From: Erythrobacter donghaensis
Lineage (GTDB): Bacteria; Pseudomonadota; Alphaproteobacteria; Sphingomonadales; Sphingomonadaceae
NCBI RefSeq assembly: GCF_001557325.1
Contig: NZ_LSJS01000244.1
Span: 1 to 13,239, forward strand
Reading direction: 5' to 3'
Length of the DNA: 13,239 nucleotides
Shown: positions 6,759-12,460 of the stretch, in pieces
How the letters are laid out: each line of letters begins with the position of its first letter
Numbering within the stretch: position 1 is the first letter of the stretch
Position numbers and translations under genes: made by a program
The notes under the pieces: generated by a model
What the model saw: only the letters and a program-made list of their open reading frames with translations
Told to the model about the DNA's origin: nothing
Databases searched by the model: none

Positions 6759-8284
6759 TCTGGGGCAAGCGGCGGGCGGACCGCAACAGCGCGCTGGGCG
6801 GCGCGGGGGCTGAGCGCGCGATCATCGACATCGGCTCCAACACGGTGCGTCTCGTCGTCTATGGCGGCACGATGCGCGCGCCCACGGTGCTGATGAACGA
6901 GAAGGTCACGGCCAAGCTCGGGCGCGAGATTGCCGCGACCGGCAGGCTTTCGGACGAGGCGATGGCGCTGGCGCTCCGGGGCCTCAGGCGCTTCGCGCTG
7001 CTGCTCGCCGACATGGGCATCAAGGACATCGAGACTGTCGCCACTGCGGCGGTGCGCGATGCCGCCAACGGCCCCGAATTCGTCGCCGAGCTGCGCGCGA
7101 TCGGGCTCGATCCGCGGGTCATATCGGGCGAGGAGGAAGCGCTGCTGAGCGCCCATGGCGTGATCGGCGCCTTCCCCGATGCGCACGGGATCGTCGCCGA
7201 CCTTGGCGGCGGGAGCCTCGAGCTGGTGCGCGTGGCGGGCGGGGCGTGCGAGGGGGCGAGCTCGCTCCCGCTCGGCACGCTGCGTCTGCCCGAACATCGC
7301 GGCAAGAACCGGAGCGACATGAAGAAGTCGCTCGACAAGGCGATCCGCAAGGGCGGGTGGGATCTGGCCGCCAATCCTCCGGCCGAGAACGGCGCGCTCT
7401 ATCTGGTGGGCGGCACGTGGCGCGCGATGGCGGTCTATGCGATGGCCGCGCGGGGCTGGCCGCTGAGCGATCCGCACGGCTTCGAGCTCGATGCCGCGGG
7501 CGCGCAGGAACTTGCCGCCGCGCTGTCGGCGAGCGACAGCGACGCGCTCAAGACCCGCGAGCGGATCAGCACGATGCGCGCCGAGAAGTTGCCCGATGCC
7601 GCGGTGCTGCTCCAGGCGCTGCTCGCCCGGCTGGCACCGGCGCGGGTGGTGTTTTCCTCGTGGGGCCTGCGCGAGGGGCTGCTCTACGACCGCCTGCCCG
7701 CGCACACCCGCGCGGCTGACCCGTTGCTGGCGGGGGTGGCAGTGTTTGCCGGCCAGCGCGGCACCCAGCCGCAGTTGGCGGCGCGCATGGCGGCCTGGAC
7801 ACTCGATGCCGCGCCCGCGCGCGACCACGGCTCGGAGCGCCTGCGCCTCGCGGCGACCATGCTCGCGCTCGCCTCGATGCAGATCGAGCCCAACATCCGC
7901 CTGCCGCAGGCGATCAACTGGGCGCTGCACAAGCGCTGGATCGGGATCGACGGGAAGGGCCGCGCGATGCTCGCCGCGGCGGTGGCGGCCAATGGCAACC
8001 AGCTCGCCGTCCCCGACGAGGTGCGCGCGCTCGCGAGCGAGGAGGCACTCGAGGAGGCGGTGCGCTGGGGCCTCGCGCTGCGGCTCGCGCGCAGGCTCGG
8101 CGCGCAGTCGGCACGCTCGCTCGAGGTCAGCCGGCTGCGGGTGGAACAGGGCATGCTGGTGCTCGAACTCGCCGCCAGCCACGCCGCGCTGTTCGGCGCC
8201 CCGACCGAGAAGGACATCAAGCTCCTCGCGGCCCGGCTGGGGCTCGGCTGGCGGGTCGATATTGTCGAGGAACTCGTGCTGTAG
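6755..8284 (+). CDS. ppx: Exopolyphosphatase, Ppx/GppA family
   Basis: This enzyme removes terminal phosphates from polyphosphate; GppA relatives instead hydrolyse pppGpp. The 509-residue protein has the ASKHA-type fold motifs: DIGSNTVR at 25-32, the GEEEA motif with E126-E128 (family catalytic Glu), DLGGGS at 149-154 and the late VGGTWRAMAVYAM segment. The region after about residue 310 (KLPDAAVLLQALLARLAPARVVFSSWGLREGLLYDRL, written here only as its start KLPDAAVL and end EGLLYDRL) belongs to the helical HD-like C-terminal half of long Ppx proteins. The start ATG overlaps the ppk1 stop by four bases, so both enzymes should be made from one message. Physical linkage to ppk favours Ppx over GppA, but sequence alone does not exclude pppGpp activity. 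An in-frame open stretch extends upstream to 5972 through ppk1 and is not coding. Confidence 0.93.
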   Translation: MIWGKRRADRNSALGGAGAERAIIDIGSNTVRLVVYGGTMRAPTVLMNEKVTAKLGREIAATGRLSDEAMALALRGLRRFALLLADMGIKDIETVATAAVRDAANGPEFVAELRAIGLDPRVISGEEEALLSAHGVIGAFPDAHGIVADLGGGSLELVRVAGGACEGASSLPLGTLRLPEHRGKNRSDMKKSLDKAIRKGGWDLAANPPAENGALYLVGGTWRAMAVYAMAARGWPLSDPHGFELDAAGAQELAAALSASDSDALKTRERISTMRAEKLPDAAVLLQALLARLAPARVVFSSWGLREGLLYDRLPAHTRAADPLLAGVAVFAGQRGTQPQLAARMAAWTLDAAPARDHGSERLRLAATMLALASMQIEPNIRLPQAINWALHKRWIGIDGKGRAMLAAAVAANGNQLAVPDEVRALASEEALEEAVRWGLALRLARRLGAQSARSLEVSRLRVEQGMLVLELAASHAALFGAPTEKDIKLLAARLGLGWRVDIVEELVL

Positions 8285-8285
8285 A

Positions 8286-8314
8286 GGCGCGTCGCGCTGA
8301 CGCGCGACTGCGCC
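8286..8314. terminator. Strong hairpin between convergent ppx and yhhQ-like genes
   Basis: The inner stem is GTCGCGC, loop TGAC, GCGCGAC (8291-8308). It is extended by GGCGC (8286-8290) pairing with GCGCC (8310-8314) with one bulged T, for about 12 base pairs. It starts two bases after the ppx stop and lies 22 bases past the end of the convergent minus-strand gene, so it could serve both. No T-tract follows on the plus strand; on the minus strand a short TTTT precedes it. The TGAC loop flanked by CGC/GCG matches the hairpin after virB11. Confidence 0.55.
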
Positions 8315-8336
8315 GCCGAAGGTGGCCGAAAACAGA

Positions 8337-9227
8337 TTACCGCTTGTCCTCGCTACCGAAAGGCGAGAAGTCGGTGTCGATGTCATAGAGATCGACCCCC
8401 TCGGCCTTCTTGAGCTTGTTCACCACCAGGTAGGTCACCGGCGTCAGCACGGCTTCCCACACCACCTTCAACGCCCAGTTGGTGATCATCACGGTGACGA
8501 CGGCCTCGGTGGTCCAGATGCCGAGGAATGCGACGGGGTAGAAGATCAGGCTGTCGACCGCCTGGCCGACAAAGGTCGAGCCGATGGTACGGGTCCACAG
8601 CGCGCGGCCCTTGGTCCAGACCTTCATCTTGGCGAGCACGAAGGAATTGACGAACTCGCCCGCCCAGAAGGCGGTGATCGAGGCGACGACGATGCGCCAG
8701 GTGCTGCCGAACACGCTTTCGTAGGTGCTCTGGCAGATCGCGCCGCCGGGGACTGCGGGATCGGCGTTGGAGGTGACCGGCCGCTCGCCGCCGAAGCCAC
8801 TCGCGGCGCATTCCCACCCGTCGAACGGGGGCAGGGCGGTGACCACCCAGGACATGAAGGCAAGGAAGATCATTGCGGCGGTGCCCACCCAGATCACCCG
8901 GCGCGCTTTCGCAAAGCCGTAGATCTCGGTCAGCACGTCACCGATGACATAGCCCAATGGGAAGAACAGGATCCCTGCGCCGTAGATGAAGGTGCCGTCC
9001 GGTGCGGGCCACCAGCCATCGGGCCAGAACGGCACGCTCGCGTAGGTGAGCTTCGCCGCGCCGATGATGTTGGAGAGCAGCAGGATCGTGACGAAACCCG
9101 CCATCACCAGGTCGTAGTAGCGGAAGGTCACCGGCGCCCGGGCCGTGGCGACGATCCCGTCGCCCGGATCGCGGTCGAAGGCGGCAGCGGGATCGGGGGC
9201 GGTCTGCGTCGGGGCGGTGTTTTCCAT
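8337..9227 (-). CDS. Queuosine precursor transporter, YhhQ/VUT family
   Basis: Members import preQ0 or preQ1 across the inner membrane for tRNA queuosine synthesis (Escherichia coli YhhQ). The protein is 296 residues, longer than the roughly 220 of E. coli YhhQ. Residues 1-35 form a hydrophilic Ala/Pro/Asp leader. Membrane segments follow near 40-58 (DLVMAGFVTILLLSNIIGA), 82-102, 108-132, 182-205, 215-235 and 240-270. Family signatures are LSNIIGAK-like (here LLSNIIGAAKL), GYVIGDVLTEIYGF, GEFVNSFVLAKMK and STFVGQAVDSLIF. A loop of about 45 residues between spans three and four carries two Cys (WEC and AIC) and looks like an insertion. The start ATG has no good ribosome binding site and is directly preceded by the palindrome CGTCCGGACG, so a later start is possible. 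It diverges from the tRNA gene and converges with ppx. Confidence 0.9.
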   Translation of the reverse strand: MENTAPTQTAPDPAAAFDRDPGDGIVATARAPVTFRYYDLVMAGFVTILLLSNIIGAAKLTYASVPFWPDGWWPAPDGTFIYGAGILFFPLGYVIGDVLTEIYGFAKARRVIWVGTAAMIFLAFMSWVVTALPPFDGWECAASGFGGERPVTSNADPAVPGGAICQSTYESVFGSTWRIVVASITAFWAGEFVNSFVLAKMKVWTKGRALWTRTIGSTFVGQAVDSLIFYPVAFLGIWTTEAVVTVMITNWALKVVWEAVLTPVTYLVVNKLKKAEGVDLYDIDTDFSPFGSEDKR

Positions 9228-9288
9228 CGTCCGGACGGTTAGCGCGATTCCCTCGGGCCGAAAAGCACGCTATTGGCCCATGGCGTGC

Positions 9289-9365
9289 GCGCCCGTAGCT
9301 CATCTGGATAGAGCGCGAGACTTCTAATCTTGAGGCAGCAGGTTCGAGTCCTGCCGGGCGCGCCA
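9289..9365 (+). tRNA. tRNA-Arg (anticodon TCT)
   Basis: All four arms fold. The acceptor is GCGCCCG (9289-9295) with CGGGCGC (9355-9361), discriminator G and encoded CCA (9363-9365). The D arm is GCTC...GAGC. The anticodon stem is CGAGA/TCTTG with loop CTTCTAA and anticodon TCT at 9323-9325, which reads AGA (Arg). The T arm is GCAGG/CCTGC with loop TTCGAGT. It is 77 bases with a short variable loop. A weak promoter-like pair (TTCCCT at 9248, 17-base gap, TATTGG at 9271) lies upstream. Its 3' end faces the minus-strand tyrosinase/DUF2182/protease cassette, as happens when tRNA genes serve as integration sites. Confidence 0.97.
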
Positions 9366-9370
9366 ATCCA

Positions 9371-9399
9371 CCACCCCGGCCCCGCGAGGGGCGGGGTGG
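9371..9399. terminator. GC-rich hairpin after tRNA-Arg
   Basis: CCACCCC plus GCCCC on the left pairs with GGGGC plus GGGGTGG on the right around a GCGA tetraloop, with a single bulged G: about 12 base pairs. It starts 6 bases after the tRNA CCA and, on the other strand, 12 bases after the protease-nuclease stop. It can therefore end both convergent transcripts. Only two T follow on the plus strand and two A flank it on the minus reading, so it is not a canonical U-tract terminator. Confidence 0.65.
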
Positions 9400-9410
9400 T
9401 TCGGCCAGCC

Positions 9411-11681
9411 TCATGCCGGAGCGAAGATGTCCGCGCCGCGCACCGCCGCGCCGAAGCGGATGCCGGTGAGGCGCTCGATCTCCTCGATCGCGACCTGGAA
9501 ATCGTCGATCTTGGCGAGTTCGTCGGCGCTTGCGAAGGTCAGCGTGCCTTCGGCGAGCGATTCCCGCCGCGCGCCGAGCAACCGTGCCTGGCTGGCGATC
9601 ATCCCCATCGCCTTGAGTGCGCCATTATCGACCCACACCGCGACCTTGAAGAAGCGTTCGGGGATCAGGATGCCGCGGTAGGGCTTGTCGCTCTCGGCGA
9701 AGATCGGGCCGGTGAAGCAGGTCACCCGCGCCTCTGAGGCAACCGCGTTGCGCAGCACCCAGTTCTCGACCGAGCGCCACAGCGAGCCGCGCTCGGAATC
9801 CGGCGTGTCGGCCGGGGCGCGGCCCTGGTTGAAGAAGCCGACCTGCGGGGTGCAATTGGTGAAGTGGAAGGTGTCCACCTCCGCCTCGAGCGCGCGCGTG
9901 TCATCGCCCCAGCACGGATCGAGGCGGCGCACCAGATGCCCGCGCTGGAACATGTTGAGCGTGCGCTGCTGCGAGCGGGGCGCGAAATCGGGCAGCACCT
10001 GGCCGTCGTAGAACGCCTTGCCAGCGATGTCGCCCGGATCGATGCGCGGGTCATCATACCACGTCTCGGCGCCCTCCATGCCCTCGGCCCCGTCGATGCT
10101 CTCGAGCCCGGGGGAATCCGGGCGCAGCGGCTCGAGCCGCTTGGTCTTGCGGTTGATCGACTTGGCGCTCGCCCCGTCGATGTTGCAGGCAGTGTAGAAG
10201 GCGAGCTTGCGCGCCTTGTTCACCACCACGGTGAAGTGGTGATAGGGCAGGGCATATTCGGGCATGCCGGGGGCGGGCTGGCGACTGATCGCTACCTGCT
10301 TTTTCTTCGCAGACGTCAGCGTCGGTAGCGGGATCGTGAAGCCGTCGAGGAAATCGGGATCATAGCCGCGCCGCGCGGCGTAATCGGGCGAGGGCGCCTT
10401 CTCCGCGCTCGCCGGTGCCGGCAACAGCGCCGAGGGCGAAGGCGATGGCGATGGCGCAGGGGTGGCGGCAGCGGCGGCGGCGACAGCGGGCGCGGCGGCG
10501 GGGCCTTGGCTCAGCTGCGGCAGCGCCACGGAGATCTCGATCGGGATCGTCCAGGTGGCGCGCCCGTCCGCGTCGGTGCGCACGCTCGGCCCTCGCGGCA
10601 GCGGCTCGGAGGCCTGCGGCAGGTCTTGCCCGGCGGGCGCGAAGGCGTGGCTCTCCGCCCCCATCTGCAAGGCGCGCTCGATCCGGTTGCGCGTGGCCGG
10701 CGGCAGGCCCGGCAGCACCTCGCGCAGCTTTCGCACGATCGCGCTGATGCGGATGCCCTCGTTGACTTCGTGCGGTACCGGCTGGCCGGTCTCGTCGATC
10801 CATTCGCGCGACGGGCCGCCCCAGTGGTGGAGCGCGATCACTTCCCAGGCATTGTTGAACACCGGCGAGCCGGACGAACCGGGCTCGGTATCGGCGACAT
10901 AGTGCAGTACGTCTTCGAGCCGCGCCACCAGCCGGTTCTCGCGCAGCACCACCTCCTTGAAGCGACCCTGCGGGTGCTGGACGATGTTCACCGCCTCGCC
11001 GAGCATGTGCTTGTTGCCCGCGTCGGACAGGCCGCACAGGCCATAGTCGGCGAGGCTGGCCGGGCCGTCGATCCGCTCGCCCACCGCGACGATGGTGAAA
11101 TCGAATCCGTCGACCGGATCGGTGATGAAAACCGCCGGATCAATCCGGAACCGGGTCGTCGGCAGCGGGGCACCTCCGAGTCCGAGCTCGAAATCGAACT
11201 GGAGCACGAAGCCCTGCGCTTCGGCGATGGTGGGGATGACGTGAGCATTGGTCATGAACAGCCCGTCGCCGATCAGGAAGCCCGACCCTTGCGGCTGGCC
11301 GTCGAAGGTGGCGATGCGCGCGACGGCGCGGGCCACGCGGGCGCCGCGCGCGAGGAAGCTGACATTCACGAAGTCGAGCGTCGGGCCGATGATCTTCTCC
11401 GGCCCGGTCATGGGCGCGAGGGCCAGTTTCTCGGCCCCTGCAAGCGGCGTCTCGCGCAGCATCATCTCGCCCGCCTGGCGGATCGAGCTGGCGATGGTTT
11501 CGGCCTGACCGCCGCCGAGACTCATCTTGCGCTCGATCCGTTCGGCGGCGCGGTGCGGCTCGGTCTCGGCGGCGAGCGGGATGCCGGCCTGGGCCAGCTG
11601 GACCGAGCGGGTGATCTCCTCCCGCGCCCGGGCGAGATTGGCCCGGACAATCGCTTCGAGTGACTGCATCGCCTGTTTCAT
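9411..11681 (-). CDS. Trypsin-like serine protease fused to DNA/RNA non-specific endonuclease
   Basis: The 756-residue protein joins two hydrolases. Residues 1-115 are helical, contain no signal peptide and match nothing I recognise. A chymotrypsin/trypsin-fold protease follows (about 116-320) with a full triad: His147 in MTNAHVI, Asp194 in GFDFTIV and Ser270 in GSSGSP. Residues about 375-440 are a low-complexity Ala/Pro/Ser linker. A NUC-type beta-beta-alpha-metal nuclease occupies about 485-740. It contains YHHFTVVVNKARKLAFYTA, the active-site segment FQRGHLVRR with His582, then TNCTPQVGFFNQG with the likely metal-binding Asn, and VENWVL with the conserved helix Glu. The Asp of the usual DRGH is Gln here. 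I start at ATG 11681, which overlaps the DUF2182 stop as ATGA with AAGGGG about 11 bases upstream; the open frame continues to 12056 but only antiphase to DUF2182. Such protease-nuclease fusions exist in bacteria; substrates and role are unknown to me. Confidence 0.9.
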   Translation of the reverse strand: MKQAMQSLEAIVRANLARAREEITRSVQLAQAGIPLAAETEPHRAAERIERKMSLGGGQAETIASSIRQAGEMMLRETPLAGAEKLALAPMTGPEKIIGPTLDFVNVSFLARGARVARAVARIATFDGQPQGSGFLIGDGLFMTNAHVIPTIAEAQGFVLQFDFELGLGGAPLPTTRFRIDPAVFITDPVDGFDFTIVAVGERIDGPASLADYGLCGLSDAGNKHMLGEAVNIVQHPQGRFKEVVLRENRLVARLEDVLHYVADTEPGSSGSPVFNNAWEVIALHHWGGPSREWIDETGQPVPHEVNEGIRISAIVRKLREVLPGLPPATRNRIERALQMGAESHAFAPAGQDLPQASEPLPRGPSVRTDADGRATWTIPIEISVALPQLSQGPAAAPAVAAAAAATPAPSPSPSPSALLPAPASAEKAPSPDYAARRGYDPDFLDGFTIPLPTLTSAKKKQVAISRQPAPGMPEYALPYHHFTVVVNKARKLAFYTACNIDGASAKSINRKTKRLEPLRPDSPGLESIDGAEGMEGAETWYDDPRIDPGDIAGKAFYDGQVLPDFAPRSQQRTLNMFQRGHLVRRLDPCWGDDTRALEAEVDTFHFTNCTPQVGFFNQGRAPADTPDSERGSLWRSVENWVLRNAVASEARVTCFTGPIFAESDKPYRGILIPERFFKVAVWVDNGALKAMGMIASQARLLGARRESLAEGTLTFASADELAKIDDFQVAIEEIERLTGIRFGAAVRGADIFAPA

Positions 11682-12460
11682 GACCCTGTGACCCCTTGTT
11701 GCCTCAAAATGTCGATCCGGTGTGCAAGCGCCCGCGCGGCGCGCTCGGGCCGGCGCCAGCCCCACTGCGGCGGGCGCGGGCGCTCGGCGCGCTCGATCGC
11801 GAGGCCGACCGTCGCGAGCGCCATCGCCGCGAAGTGCCCGGCCGGCAGCACCAGCAGCAGCAGCATGATCGCCCAGCAGGCCAGCACGCACCACCCGGCC
11901 CGCGCGAGGCCGATCGCCGCGCCGTCGCGGTAGCCGCGCCAGCCGAAGGCGGCGAAAGGCGGCAGGCGGTGGCAGGCGTTGAGCGCGCTCTGGCGCAGCG
12001 GCGAGACGTGCCAGAGCAGCGCCGCGCCCAGCACCGGGAGCACCGCCGCGAGCCAATGCACCGCGCCCATGCGCAGCAGCAGCGCCGCTGGCACCAGCAC
12101 CAGCCCGGCCATCAGCCAGACCGCGAAGTAGCCCGCAGCCGCCGCGACGATCATGCCCCAGCGCCGCGAGCGCAGGCTGCGCGCGCCGAGATCATCGAAC
12201 AGGTCGAGTTGCAGCGGCACCATCATCGCCGCGATCATCACCGCCCACCCTGCCGCCAGCCGCTCGGGCCCGAGCAGGGCGAGGGCGGCCTGCAACGATC
12301 CGATCGGCGGCAGGCTCCACAGCATAGCTCCGGTGCACAGCGTCGGCAGCGCCGAGCCCGGGCCGGCCGCCGCGAGCGCCAGCCAGGCGAGCGCCGCGAT
12401 CGCGACAAGGCCTTGACGCGGCGCCATCGCGAGGCCCGGTCGCAGCGCGTCGCCTCCCAT
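11678..12460 (-). CDS. DUF2182 family predicted metal-binding membrane protein
   Basis: This is a 260-residue multi-pass inner-membrane protein. Hydrophobic segments lie near residues 17-37, 72-90 (WAVMIAAMMVPLQLDLF), 103-133, 136-152 and 185-225 (two segments). It shows the DUF2182 (COG5486) landmarks: the W..MI.AMM.P segment in span two, a CHRLPPF motif (family C..R.P) before the last pair of spans, and G...GWCVLACWAIMLLLL, the equivalent of the family's G..C..CCW motif with one Cys changed to Ala. The family is annotated as predicted metal-binding, without a proven function. The ATG overlaps the tyrosinase stop by one base (TGATG), and its own stop overlaps the next gene as ATGA. A link to copper supply for the tyrosinase is an inference from this position. 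The Arg-rich C-terminal 35 residues are cytoplasm-like. Confidence 0.85.
   Translation of the reverse strand: MGGDALRPGLAMAPRQGLVAIAALAWLALAAAGPGSALPTLCTGAMLWSLPPIGSLQAALALLGPERLAAGWAVMIAAMMVPLQLDLFDDLGARSLRSRRWGMIVAAAAGYFAVWLMAGLVLVPAALLLRMGAVHWLAAVLPVLGAALLWHVSPLRQSALNACHRLPPFAAFGWRGYRDGAAIGLARAGWCVLACWAIMLLLLVLPAGHFAAMALATVGLAIERAERPRPPQWGWRRPERAARALAHRIDILRQQGVTGS

Noticed and set aside
8322..9242. 306-residue plus-strand open frame over the yhhQ-like gene
   Set aside because: Antisense shadow; the minus-strand frame has clear membrane spans and family signatures.
11682..12056. Upstream extension of the protease-nuclease frame
   Set aside because: It runs through the DUF2182 gene in another frame and is Arg/Ala-rich with no fold; the ATG at 11681 overlaps the preceding stop as in the rest of the cluster.
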